Origin: Ferrimonas pelagia
Lineage (GTDB): Bacteria; Pseudomonadota; Gammaproteobacteria; Enterobacterales; Shewanellaceae
Direction of reading: 5' to 3'
Length of the DNA: 64,000 bases
Assembly (NCBI RefSeq): GCF_039543565.1
Contig: NZ_BAABJZ010000106.1
Span: 61,453 to 125,452 of the forward strand
The notes beneath the pieces are model-generated. The model saw nothing but the letters and a program-made list of their open reading frames with translations. It was not told where the DNA came from and did no database searches. The position numbers and the translations under genes were made by a program. Below are positions 18,378 through 27,439 of this stretch, piece by piece. Position 1 is the first letter of the stretch, and each line of letters begins with the position of its first letter.

Positions 18378-20660
18378 CTAGATCTTGCACGCGCCGCCGG
18401 CACAATCGTCCTCGGCTTCGATTTTGGCACTGGTTTGCGAGTCGGTCTGACCGTCCCGGGTGTTTTGGTAATACAGGGTCTTGAGGCCATAGCGGTATGC
18501 CAATAACAGATCCTTGAGCAGAACCGTCATGGGCATGCGGTTGCCGTCAAAGCGGCCTGGATCGTAGTTGGTGTTGGCCGAGATCGCCTGATCGACAAAC
18601 TTTTGCATCAGGCCAACCAACTGCAGGTAGCCGTCGTTGGAGGGAATGTCCCACAGCAGCTCGTATTTATTGGCCAGCTCCTCGATGCCAGGCACCACCT
18701 GCTTCATCACCCCGTCTTTGGAGCCCTTGACGCTCACCAGGCCGCGCGGTGGCTCGATGCCGTTGGTGGCGTTGGAGATCTGGCTTGAGGTCTCCGATGG
18801 CATCAGCGCGGACAGGGTGGAGTTACGCAGGCCATGCTCCTGAATGTCGGCTCGCAGTTGCTCCCAGTCCAGATGCAGCGGCTCGTCGCAGATCTGATCC
18901 AGCGCCTTTTTGTAAGTATCGATCGGCAGTATGCCTTGGGCGTAGGTGGTTTCAGCAAACGCAGGGCAAGCCCCTTTCTCTTTGGCCAGGTTATTGGAGG
19001 CCTTGAGCAGGTAATACTGGATCGCTTCAAAGGTCTGATGGGTCAGCGCATTGGCGCTGCCATCGGAGTAGCGCTTGCCGCGCTTGGCCAGGTAGTAGGC
19101 GAAGTTGATGACACCGACGCCCAGGGTGCGGCGGTTCATGGTGCTGATCTGTGCCGCTTTGATGGGGTAGTCCTGATAATCGAGCAGGTTGTCCAGGGCG
19201 CGTACCGCCAGCTCCGCCAGCTCCTCCAACTCGTCCAGATTGTCGATGGCCCCCAAGTTAAAGGCGGAGAGGGTGCAGAGGGCGATCTCTCCTTGCTCGT
19301 CCTCGGTATGGGAGAGCGGCTTGGTGGGCAGGGCGATCTCCAGACACAGGTTGGACTGTTTGATCGGCGCCACCTTGGGATCGAACGGGCTGTGGGTATT
19401 GCAGTGATCCACGTTTTGAATGTAGATCCGCCCGGTGCTGGCGCGCTCTTGCATCATAAGGCTAAACAGCTGGATCGCTTTGACGCGCTTCTTGCGAATG
19501 CTGTCATCCTGCTCGTATTGGCAGTAAAGCCGCTCGAACTCGACCTGATCGGCGAAGAAGGCGTCGTACAGGCCGGGCACGTCCGAGGGGGAGAACAGGG
19601 TGATCTCGCCGCCATCCACCAAGCGCTGATAGAGGGTGTGGTTGATCTGCACGCCATAATCCATATGGCGAATGCGGTTAGCGTCAGTGCCTCGATTGTT
19701 CTTCAGCACCAGCAGATCTTCCACTTCCAGGTGCCACAAGGGGTAGAACAGGGTGGCGGCCCCGCCACGGACGCCGCCTTGGGAGCAGGACTTGACCGCG
19801 GTCTGGAAGTGCTTAAAGAAGGGCAGCAGGCCAGTATGGAAGGCTTCGCCGCCGCGGATCGGGCTGCCCAGGGCTCGAAGGTTACCGGCATTGATCCCGA
19901 TCCCGGCACGTTGGCTGACGTATTTGACGATGGAGCTGGAGGTGGCGTTGATGGAGTCCAAGCTGTCGCCACATTCGATCAACACGCAGGAGCTGAATTG
20001 ACGTGTTGGCGTGCGCACCCCGCTCATGATCGGCGTTGGCAGGGAGATCTTGAACTGGGAGCTGGCGTCATAGAAACGCTTGACGTAGTCCAGCCGGGTG
20101 GTTTTGGGGTAGTGCGCAAACAGGCAGGCGGAGACCAGCATGTAGAGGAACTGAGCACTTTCGAACACCTCGCCGGTGACTCGGTTTTGCACCAGGTATT
20201 TGCCTTCCAACTGCTTAACTGCGGCGTAGGAAAACTTGGTATCGCGCCAATGATCGATATGGCGGTTGAGCTCGTCGAGTTCATCAAAGCTGTAATCCGC
20301 CAAGATATGGGGATCGTAGCGGCCGGTTTCGACCAGCTTGACCACATGATCATACAGGTGCGGCGGCTTGAATTGTCCGTAGGCCTTCTTGCGCAGATGG
20401 AACACCGCCAAGCGTGCGGCCAGATACTGATAATCCGGCGCTTCGGCGCTGATCAGATCGGCGGCGGCTTTGATGATGGTCTCGTGGATCGCTTCGGTTT
20501 CAATGCCATCGTAGAAATGGATATGGGCGGCTAATTCAACCTGTGAGACAGAGACGTTGTTCAGGCCGTCTGCGGCCCAGTAGATCACCCGGTGGATCTT
20601 CTCCAGATCGATAGGTTCCTTGCGACCGTTGCGCTTTGTAACGAGAAGGTTGCTGTTCAT
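18378..20660 (-). CDS. nrdA: Ribonucleoside-diphosphate reductase class Ia, alpha subunit
   Basis: A 760-residue catalytic subunit (E. coli 761). The N-terminal ATP-cone (about 5-95, VTKRNGRKEPIDLEKI) gives overall activity control. The catalytic Cys lies in FSSCVLIECGDSLDS. The radical site SNLCLEIALPT holds the Asn/Cys/Glu triad, and the C-terminal shuttle pair is DDCAGGACKI. It is first in the nrdA-nrdB-ferredoxin operon. The 300 bp upstream contain NrdR-box-like repeats, so repression by NrdR is expected. Confidence 0.97.
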   Translation of the reverse strand: MNSNLLVTKRNGRKEPIDLEKIHRVIYWAADGLNNVSVSQVELAAHIHFYDGIETEAIHETIIKAAADLISAEAPDYQYLAARLAVFHLRKKAYGQFKPPHLYDHVVKLVETGRYDPHILADYSFDELDELNRHIDHWRDTKFSYAAVKQLEGKYLVQNRVTGEVFESAQFLYMLVSACLFAHYPKTTRLDYVKRFYDASSQFKISLPTPIMSGVRTPTRQFSSCVLIECGDSLDSINATSSSIVKYVSQRAGIGINAGNLRALGSPIRGGEAFHTGLLPFFKHFQTAVKSCSQGGVRGGAATLFYPLWHLEVEDLLVLKNNRGTDANRIRHMDYGVQINHTLYQRLVDGGEITLFSPSDVPGLYDAFFADQVEFERLYCQYEQDDSIRKKRVKAIQLFSLMMQERASTGRIYIQNVDHCNTHSPFDPKVAPIKQSNLCLEIALPTKPLSHTEDEQGEIALCTLSAFNLGAIDNLDELEELAELAVRALDNLLDYQDYPIKAAQISTMNRRTLGVGVINFAYYLAKRGKRYSDGSANALTHQTFEAIQYYLLKASNNLAKEKGACPAFAETTYAQGILPIDTYKKALDQICDEPLHLDWEQLRADIQEHGLRNSTLSALMPSETSSQISNATNGIEPPRGLVSVKGSKDGVMKQVVPGIEELANKYELLWDIPSNDGYLQLVGLMQKFVDQAISANTNYDPGRFDGNRMPMTVLLKDLLLAYRYGLKTLYYQNTRDGQTDSQTSAKIEAEDDCAGGACKI

Positions 20661-20728
20661 TGGGCGCGTTCCTTCGCAGTAGTATTGTTTGCGCTTGTGT
20701 TATTAACGTGTGGATACATTGTGGGCAA

Positions 20729-20744
20729 CTACAAGATGTAGTGT
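20729..20744. promoter_or_regulatory. Putative NrdR box upstream of nrdA
   Basis: CTACAAGATGTAGTGT fits the NrdR consensus acaCwAtATaTwGtgt at 12 of 16 positions. Weaker relatives with the conserved right half lie at 20709-20724 (ending TTGTGG) and 20758-20773 (ending TAGTGT). The spacings are 20 and 29 bp. NrdR normally binds paired boxes. The rest of the region (20661-20961) shows no gene. Confidence 0.5.
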
Positions 20745-20961
20745 TTGTGTGGGTGATGTAGCCAACATAGTGTGCCTGTGCGTGGCATGCAATAGGAACG
20801 GCAGAAGAAATTTTCAGCAGTTGGTCAGCAGCGCAGGCGGGGAGCGGAGAGGGCAGCTTAATCGCATTTGTTAATCGTTGTAATCGGAAAAACAAGTTGA
20901 TTACAAGCTGGGCGGGAATGGGTGGATTCTTGCCCAGCGTGACGAACAGCGAGCGGGAAGA

Positions 20962-21627
20962 TCAGCTCAATCCGACCAGATCCAGGATCGCCAATGGGGA
21001 TTCAATTGCATGTTGGGCGGGCCAGCGCTCGGGCTGATCCTGTGCGCTGAGATAACCCCATAACGCAACGACCCCGGTCATCCCAGCCCGCTGGGCAGCC
21101 ACCATGTCCCGCTCAGCATCGCCGATGTAGAGGATCTTCTCCGGCTGGACGCCGATCTGCTCGGCGGCCAGCAACAGCGGCTCTGGGTGCGGCTTAGCAA
21201 CCGTGAGCGTATCGCCGCTGATCTGGCTTTTGCTGTGGCGAAACAGCGGCCATTCGGCGAGCAAGGGCGTGGTGAGCCAGCCGGGCTTGTTGGTCATGAT
21301 CCCCCAAGGGATCTGGGCGTGATCCAACGCTTGGATCAGGGCATCGATCTGGTCAAAGGCGCGGGTGTCGACGCTGATCGCCTGGCGATAGGCGTTCAGC
21401 AGCGCTGCGCGCAGCGGGGCGACGTCGGTACGAGCATAGTGCGCTCCCAATGCGGCGCCGAGCAGACCGGCGGTGCCGTGGGAGCTGACTTGGCCAGCGG
21501 TTGTCATGCTGATCGGCGGATAGCCGTATTGCTGGAGTGCGACGTTGGTGGCCCGGCCGAGATCCGGTGCGGTATCCAGCAGGGTGCCATCTAAGTCAAA
21601 CAACACCCCTTGATAAGCGTGGGTCAT
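20962..21627 (-). CDS. HAD-IA phosphatase, Gph/MupP-like
   Basis: A 221-residue haloacid-dehalogenase phosphatase. Motif I is FDLDGTLLDTAPDL (nucleophile Asp, residues 10-14), motif II IMTNKP, motif III lysine in VAKPHPEP and motif IV GDAERDM. The cap type matches phosphoglycolate phosphatases. In pseudomonads the gene directly after ubiG is mupP (MurNAc-6-P phosphatase of the recycling pathway), so either activity is possible. It begins 4 bp after ubiG ends, so they form an operon. Confidence 0.88.
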   Translation of the reverse strand: MTHAYQGVLFDLDGTLLDTAPDLGRATNVALQQYGYPPISMTTAGQVSSHGTAGLLGAALGAHYARTDVAPLRAALLNAYRQAISVDTRAFDQIDALIQALDHAQIPWGIMTNKPGWLTTPLLAEWPLFRHSKSQISGDTLTVAKPHPEPLLLAAEQIGVQPEKILYIGDAERDMVAAQRAGMTGVVALWGYLSAQDQPERWPAQHAIESPLAILDLVGLS

Positions 21628-21631
21628 GTTT

Positions 21632-22345
21632 TCAGGCCTCTGGCTTGGTGGCGTGGATCAGATAATTGATCTTGGTGGAGCGGGTCATGCTGAAGCTTTG
21701 GATCAGCGGGTTGTAACGGACGCCATCGGCGTGCTCGGCCCGCAAACCGGCTTGTTCGCACCAACGGATCAGCTCTGAGGGGCGCAGGTACTTGTTGTAA
21801 TCGTGGGTGCCCTTTGGCAGCACCTTGGCGATCTGCTCGGCGCCGACGATGGTCAACAGGTAGGCTTGTGGCGTCTTGTTGATGGTGGAGAGAAACAGGT
21901 GGCCACCGGGCTTGACCATGGCGGCGCAGGCGGCGACGACGGAGGCGGGATCTGGTACGTGCTCGAGCATCTCCATGCAGGTGACCACATCGTATTTGCC
22001 AGCAAAGTCGGCGGCGTGTTGCTCGGCGGTGCAGTTGAGGTAGTCGATCTCGACGCCGGACTCGAGTGCGTGCAGGCGGGCCACCTCAAGCGGCTCTTCG
22101 CCCATGTCCAGTCCGGTGGTGCGCGCGCCGGCTTTGGCCATCGCTTCACTGAGCAAACCGCCGCCGCAGCCCACATCGACGATCCGCTTGCCAAATAAGC
22201 CGTCGCTGTGTTTTTCGATGTAGGCCAGGCGCAGAGGGTTCATTTTGTGCAGGGGGCCGGAATGCCCTTCGGGATCCCACCAGGTGGCGGCCAGTTGCTC
22301 AAATTTTGCCACTTCCTTTGCATCAACATTGAGATTTTGTGTCAT
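21632..22345 (-). CDS. ubiG: Ubiquinone biosynthesis O-methyltransferase
   Basis: A 237-residue SAM-dependent methyltransferase that performs both O-methylations of ubiquinone synthesis. It has the family opening FEQLAATWWDPEGHSGPLHKMNPLRLAYI, SAM motif I VDVGCGGGLLSEAMA, and the motif TCMEMLEHVPDP. The C-terminus has the TKINYLIHA segment of UbiG. It is divergent from gyrA with a 184-bp shared control region, an arrangement common in gammaproteobacteria, and is followed by a HAD phosphatase gene. Confidence 0.96.
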   Translation of the reverse strand: MTQNLNVDAKEVAKFEQLAATWWDPEGHSGPLHKMNPLRLAYIEKHSDGLFGKRIVDVGCGGGLLSEAMAKAGARTTGLDMGEEPLEVARLHALESGVEIDYLNCTAEQHAADFAGKYDVVTCMEMLEHVPDPASVVAACAAMVKPGGHLFLSTINKTPQAYLLTIVGAEQIAKVLPKGTHDYNKYLRPSELIRWCEQAGLRAEHADGVRYNPLIQSFSMTRSTKINYLIHATKPEA

Positions 22346-22444
22346 TTTTATTCGATCTGCCTTGATTGGGTGACTGCCCGCCGATTATATCGGCAGGAGA
22401 GGGCCGACGGATAGCGCCTTGAGACTTCTTTTGCCTTTTGCTTG

Positions 22445-22453
22445 TGTTAGAAT
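22445..22453 (+). promoter_or_regulatory. Possible extended -10 promoter of gyrA
   Basis: TGTTAGAAT is an extended -10 (TG-N-TAGAAT) 76 bp before the gyrA start. No good -35 is present at 17 bp, as is usual for extended -10 promoters. Supercoiling control is typical for gyrA but not shown by sequence. Confidence 0.4.
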
Positions 22454-22529
22454 CCCAAACCACTGTTTTTACCGGTAGGACCGGGGCGGAAACCACTGTG
22501 GTAACCGCTGTGAGGGGATCGAGCATTTT

Positions 22530-25160
22530 ATGACTGATCTGGCCAAAGAAATCACGCCAATCAACATCGAGGAGGAGCTCAAGAGCTCTTACTTGGATTA
22601 CGCCATGAGCGTAATTGTTGGTCGTGCTTTGCCTGATGTTCGCGACGGACTGAAACCAGTACACCGCCGCGTACTGTTTGCAATGAATGAACTGGGCAAC
22701 GACTGGAACAAGCCCTACAAGAAATCGGCCCGTGTGGTCGGTGACGTGATCGGTAAATATCACCCACACGGGGATAGTGCGGTTTACGACACCATCGTCC
22801 GTATGGCTCAGCCGTTTTCATTGCGCTACACCCTGGTGGATGGCCAGGGCAACTTCGGTTCGGTCGACGGCGACTCCGCTGCAGCGATGCGATACACCGA
22901 AGTGCGCATGGACAAGATCGCCCACCAATTGTTGGCGGACTTGGATAAGGATACCGTGGACTACGTGCCGAACTACGACGGCACTGAGCAGATCCCAGCG
23001 GTACTGCCCACCCGGGTGCCGAACCTGCTGGTCAACGGTGCCTCCGGTATTGCGGTTGGTATGGCGACCAATATCCCACCTCATAACTTGAATGAGGTGG
23101 TGGATGGCTGCTTGCACCTGATCGATAACGAAAACGCCACCATCGATGAGCTGATTGAGATCATCCCGGGTCCGGATTTTCCGACCGGCGGGATCATCAA
23201 TGGCCGCAAGGGGATCTTCGACGCGTACCGTACCGGTCGCGGCAAGATCTACGTGCGCGCGCTGACCGAGGTAGAAACCGATAAGAACAACCGTGAAGCG
23301 ATCATCGTTAACGAACTGCCTTATCAGGTGAACAAGGCGCGTCTGATCGAAAAGATCGCCGAACTGGTCAAAGACAAGAAGATCGAAGGGATCAGCGGTC
23401 TGCGTGATGAGTCCGATAAAGACGGTATGCGTATCGTTATCGAGCTCAAGCGCAACGAAGTGCCAGAAGTGGTGCTGAACAACCTGTATGCGCAGACGCA
23501 AATGCAGACCGTGTTCGGTATTAACATGGTCGCCTTGACCAATGGCCAGCCGAAGATCTTCAACCTGAAAGAGACGCTGGAAGCCTTTGTTCGCCATCGC
23601 CGTGAAGTGGTGACCCGTCGTACCGTGTATGAGCTGCGCAAAGCGCGTGACCGTGCTCATATCTTGGAAGGCTTGGCGATCGCTCTGGCCAATATCGATC
23701 CTGTGATCGAGTTGATCCGTAACGCCGCTACGCCGGCAGAAGCGCGTGAAGCGCTGCTGTCGCAGGGGTGGGATCTGGGCAACGTTGCAGCGATGCTGGA
23801 GAAAGCCGGTGATGACGCGGCGCGCCCTGAGTGGCTGGAGCCGGAATACGGCATTCGCGATGGCCAGTACTTCCTGACCGAAGAGCAGGCGAAGGCGATC
23901 CTGGATCTGCGTCTGCACAAGCTGACCGGTCTGGAGCACGAGAACATCCTGGACGAGTACCGTGAACTGCTTAAGCAGATCGCGGAGCTGCTGCATATCT
24001 TGGCCTCGACCGAGCGACTGATGGAAGTGATCCGCGAAGAGCTGGAGGAGGTGAAAGCCAACTTTGGTGATGAGCGTCGCACCGAGATCAGCGCGTCTTC
24101 CGCCGACATCTCAATGGAAGATCTGATCACCCAGGAAGATGTGGTGGTGACCCTGTCCCACGAAGGCTACGTGAAGTATCAGGCTTTGGCCGATTACGAA
24201 GCGCAGCGCCGTGGGGGTAAGGGTAAAGCCGCGACGAAGATGAAGGATGAAGACTTCATCGAGCGCTTGCTGGTGGCCAACACCCACGACACCATTCTGT
24301 GTTTCTCCAGCATCGGTAAGGTGTACTGGATGCGGGTGTTCCAACTGCCGTTGGCCAGCCGTACGGCACGGGGACGTCCTATCGTTAACCTGTTGCCGCT
24401 GGGCGAAGGTGAGCGGATCACCGCGATCCTGCCGGTCGCCGAGTACTCCTCGGACAAACACATCCTGTTCGCGACTGCCAAAGGCACCGTGAAGAAGACG
24501 GCGTTGGATGCGTACAGCCGCCCACTGTCTTCCGGGATCCGGGCGATCAACCTGGCCGATGACGATGAACTGATCGGCGTCGACATCACCCATGGTGATG
24601 ACGAGGTGATGCTGTTCTCTGATGCGGGCAAGGTGGTGCGCTTTAATGAGGATCAGGTTCGCTCCATGGGTCGTACCGCGACGGGTGTTCGTGGTATTAA
24701 CCTGGATGGCGTGGATCGCGTGGTCTCCTTGATCGTCCCTCGCGGCGATGGGGCCATCCTGACCGTGACCGAAAACGGTTACGGTAAGCGGACCGAGCAG
24801 GCCGAGTACCCGACCAAGAGCCGGGCGACCAAAGGGGTGATCTCCATCAAGGTGTCTGATCGTAACGGCCCGGTTGTCGGCGCCGTTCAGGTCAATGAAA
24901 ACGATGAGATCATGATGATCAGTAATCGTGGCACCTTGGTACGTACCCGGGTTTCTGAGGTCTCCGAGGTGGGTCGAAACACCCAAGGGGTGATCTTGAT
25001 CCGGACTGCGGACGGCGAACAGGTGGTCGGCTTGCAGCGGATCGACGAAGTGGATGAGGATGAAACCGAGGTACTCGAAGGCGAAGCCATTGAGAGCTCG
25101 GACGAAACCGAACGCACTGAGACAACCGGCGAGCAGCCGGGTGAGCAAGACCAGCAGTAA
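22530..25160 (+). CDS. gyrA: DNA gyrase subunit A
   Basis: An 876-residue gyrase A subunit, the breakage-reunion half of the enzyme that introduces negative supercoils. The catalytic Tyr122 is in AAMRYTEVRM. The quinolone-determining region HPHGDSAVYDTIV carries Ser83 and Asp87, the susceptible-type residues. The GyrA box is in the C-terminal beta-pinwheel (QRRGGKG), followed by the six-blade repeats. The acidic C-terminal tail (DEDETEVLEGEAIESSDETE) is typical. A terminator separates it from serC. Confidence 0.98.
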   Translation: MTDLAKEITPINIEEELKSSYLDYAMSVIVGRALPDVRDGLKPVHRRVLFAMNELGNDWNKPYKKSARVVGDVIGKYHPHGDSAVYDTIVRMAQPFSLRYTLVDGQGNFGSVDGDSAAAMRYTEVRMDKIAHQLLADLDKDTVDYVPNYDGTEQIPAVLPTRVPNLLVNGASGIAVGMATNIPPHNLNEVVDGCLHLIDNENATIDELIEIIPGPDFPTGGIINGRKGIFDAYRTGRGKIYVRALTEVETDKNNREAIIVNELPYQVNKARLIEKIAELVKDKKIEGISGLRDESDKDGMRIVIELKRNEVPEVVLNNLYAQTQMQTVFGINMVALTNGQPKIFNLKETLEAFVRHRREVVTRRTVYELRKARDRAHILEGLAIALANIDPVIELIRNAATPAEAREALLSQGWDLGNVAAMLEKAGDDAARPEWLEPEYGIRDGQYFLTEEQAKAILDLRLHKLTGLEHENILDEYRELLKQIAELLHILASTERLMEVIREELEEVKANFGDERRTEISASSADISMEDLITQEDVVVTLSHEGYVKYQALADYEAQRRGGKGKAATKMKDEDFIERLLVANTHDTILCFSSIGKVYWMRVFQLPLASRTARGRPIVNLLPLGEGERITAILPVAEYSSDKHILFATAKGTVKKTALDAYSRPLSSGIRAINLADDDELIGVDITHGDDEVMLFSDAGKVVRFNEDQVRSMGRTATGVRGINLDGVDRVVSLIVPRGDGAILTVTENGYGKRTEQAEYPTKSRATKGVISIKVSDRNGPVVGAVQVNENDEIMMISNRGTLVRTRVSEVSEVGRNTQGVILIRTADGEQVVGLQRIDEVDEDETEVLEGEAIESSDETERTETTGEQPGEQDQQ

Positions 25161-25170
25161 TCACTGTTGA

Positions 25171-25203
25171 AACAGGCGCCCTTGTGGCGCCTGTTTTGTT
25201 TTT
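25171..25203 (+). terminator. Rho-independent terminator after gyrA
   Basis: A 10-bp perfect stem AACAGGCGCC/GGCGCCTGTT with loop CTTGT is followed by a T-rich tail, ending 12 bp before serC. Confidence 0.88.
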
Positions 25204-25215
25204 AGGAAAAGGAAC

Positions 25216-26280
25216 ATGACCGTATATAACTTCTGTGCAGGCCCGGCAATGTTGCCAGCGGACGTGATGCGCAGCGCCCAACAGGAATTTCTTAACTATC
25301 AGCAGCTGGGGGTATCCGTAATGGAGATCTCTCATCGCAGCGCTGAGTACATGGCTGTCGCAGAGGAAGCGGAGCAAAACCTGCGCGATCTGATGGTGAT
25401 CCCCGATGAGTATGCCGTGTTGTTTATGCACGGTGGCGCCCGTGGTCAGTTTTCAGCGATCCCACTGAATCTATTGGGGCAGGGCGAAGCGCTCTACTTA
25501 CTCAATGGCCAGTGGTCGGTTGCGGCAGCCAATGAGGCGGATAAGTTCGGCGCGGTCGTTCGCCGTGATCTGCGCACTGAGCAAGGCCCGTTGGATCTGT
25601 CTTTAATCGGTGACACGGCGGGCTTCAGCTACGTGCATTACTGTCCGAATGAGACGGTGGATGGCGTTGCTATGCATGACATTCCACAAGTGGATAGCCC
25701 ACTGGTGGCCGATATGTCCTCCTGCATTTTGGGGCGCGAACTGGATGTGTCTAAGTTTGCCTTGATCTACGCTGGCGCTCAGAAAAATGTTGGACCGGCC
25801 GGCTTAGCCATCGTAATCGTGCGAAAGGACCTGCTGGGTCAGGCCGATCCGAAAACCCCCGCGATCCTAGATTACGCCTTAGCGCAGAAGACTGACTCGA
25901 TGTACAACACGCCGCCGACGTTTGCCTGGTATCTGTCCGGCGAGGTGTTTAAGTGGATCAAGCAGCAAGGCGGTGTGGCCGCCATGCAACAACGCAACCG
26001 CACTAAAGCCGATGCCTTGTACCAATTTATTGACGCCAGTGACTTTTATCGAAATGAGATCGCGGCGGATTTTCGTTCAGAGATGAATGTAACCTTCCAA
26101 CTGCACGACGATGAGCTCAATAAGCGCTTCGTGCGTGAAGCGGAGGCCGCCGGCTTAAAAGCGCTGGAAGGTCATCGCATGGTCGGCGGGATGCGGGCCA
26201 GTATCTACAACGCGATGCCGTTGGAGGGGATCCACGCCCTGATCGACTTTATGGAGCGGTTTGAGAAGGCTCATCGTTAA
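25216..26280 (+). CDS. serC: Phosphoserine aminotransferase
   Basis: A 354-residue PLP aminotransferase for serine synthesis and the matching step of PLP synthesis. It has the opening NFCAGPAMLP, the PLP-lysine box YAGAQKNVGPAG, and the C-terminal GHRMVGGMRASIYNAMP signature. Length fits E. coli SerC (362). GGAAAAGGAA precedes the ATG. It begins a run of co-directional amino-acid genes (serC-hisC-aroA), with 31 bp to hisC, and probably forms an operon with them. Confidence 0.97.
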   Translation: MTVYNFCAGPAMLPADVMRSAQQEFLNYQQLGVSVMEISHRSAEYMAVAEEAEQNLRDLMVIPDEYAVLFMHGGARGQFSAIPLNLLGQGEALYLLNGQWSVAAANEADKFGAVVRRDLRTEQGPLDLSLIGDTAGFSYVHYCPNETVDGVAMHDIPQVDSPLVADMSSCILGRELDVSKFALIYAGAQKNVGPAGLAIVIVRKDLLGQADPKTPAILDYALAQKTDSMYNTPPTFAWYLSGEVFKWIKQQGGVAAMQQRNRTKADALYQFIDASDFYRNEIAADFRSEMNVTFQLHDDELNKRFVREAEAAGLKALEGHRMVGGMRASIYNAMPLEGIHALIDFMERFEKAHR

Positions 26281-26311
26281 TTAACGATCTCTCAGGAAAG
26301 AGGAAAAGGAT

Positions 26312-27418
26312 TTGGCAATTGATCTGAATGCCCTGGCGAACCCGGGCGTCACCGGGTTACACCCCTATCAGCCGGGCAAGCCCATCGAAGAGCTTGAGCG
26401 TGAGCTGGGGATCAACAACATCGTTAAGCTGGCCTCCAATGAAAACCCATTGGGGCTGAGTGCCAAGGCGCAGCAGGCGATCCAGCAAGCGACGTCGGAT
26501 CTGACCCGCTATCCCGATGCCAACGGCTTCTACCTTAAACAAGCGCTGGCCGAGATCCTTCGCTGTGACACGGCGCAACTGACCTTAGGCAACGGCTCCA
26601 ACGAAGTGTTGGAGATCCTGTTTCGGACCTTTGTTTCACCCGGCGATGAGGTGATCTTCGATGCCCACGCCTTCATCGTCTATGCCTTGTTAACCCAGTC
26701 CAGTGGCGCCACGGCGAGAGCGATCCCATCACTAGATTGGGGGCATGATCTCGATGCCATGTTGGCGGCGATCAATGACAAGACGCGATTGATCTGCATT
26801 GCCAATCCGAATAACCCGACCGGAACCTATCTGGAGCCCGAGCAATTGTCGGCGTTTTTGCAGCAGGTGCCGGAGCAGGTGCTGGTGGTGCTGGATGAGG
26901 CCTACTTTGAGTATGTGCCAGCCGAGCGTCGCGCCGCCTCGGTTGAATGGCTGCAGCGCTATCCCAACCTGTGCATCACCCGAACCTTTTCCAAAGCCTA
27001 CGGCTTAGCCGGGTTAAGGATCGGTTATCTGATCAGCAGTGCGGAGATGGCGGGCTTGCTTAATCGGGTTCGGGAACCGTTTAACTGTAACAGCCTGGCA
27101 TTGGCCGCGGCGACGGCATCGCTGGTCGATCAGGATTATGTGCAACGGAGCGTGGCGTTGAACCAGAGCGAAATGGCGCGATTTGAGCGTTATTTCGCGG
27201 CAAAAGGGATCAATTACATCGCCAGTTTGGGCAACTTTATTACGGCAGAACTCCAGCCCGCATCGCAGATCTATCAAGCGTTGCTGGAGCAGGGGGTTAT
27301 CGTACGGCCAATTGGCGGGTATGGTATGCCGAACCACCTACGGATCAGCGTCGGCTTACCGGAGGAGAATGACCGGTTTATGACCGCCTTGGAGGCGGTT
27401 CTTAGTGACACACAATAA
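26312..27418 (+). CDS. hisC: Histidinol-phosphate aminotransferase
   Basis: A 368-residue class-II aminotransferase of the HisC2 type. Key elements are KLASNENPLG, the YPDANGFYLKQALAEIL block, the NPNNPTGTY motif, and the PLP-lysine box TFSKAYGLAGLRIGY. The start codon is TTG (26312) with AGGAAAAGGA just upstream; no in-frame ATG lies nearby. Between serC and aroA, HisC2-type enzymes often also act on aromatic substrates, so it may serve both histidine and phenylalanine/tyrosine routes. Confidence 0.93.
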   Translation: MAIDLNALANPGVTGLHPYQPGKPIEELERELGINNIVKLASNENPLGLSAKAQQAIQQATSDLTRYPDANGFYLKQALAEILRCDTAQLTLGNGSNEVLEILFRTFVSPGDEVIFDAHAFIVYALLTQSSGATARAIPSLDWGHDLDAMLAAINDKTRLICIANPNNPTGTYLEPEQLSAFLQQVPEQVLVVLDEAYFEYVPAERRAASVEWLQRYPNLCITRTFSKAYGLAGLRIGYLISSAEMAGLLNRVREPFNCNSLALAAATASLVDQDYVQRSVALNQSEMARFERYFAAKGINYIASLGNFITAELQPASQIYQALLEQGVIVRPIGGYGMPNHLRISVGLPEENDRFMTALEAVLSDTQ

Positions 27419-27439
27419 TCAGAACAACGCTGGAGTAGT

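Noticed and set aside
18834..20534. A 566-residue plus-strand open frame inside nrdA
   Set aside because: Antisense to a certain nrdA; low-complexity Val/Gly/Asp-rich translation typical of a shadow frame.
22818..25148. Two long minus-strand frames inside gyrA
   Set aside because: Antisense to gyrA with no domain signal.
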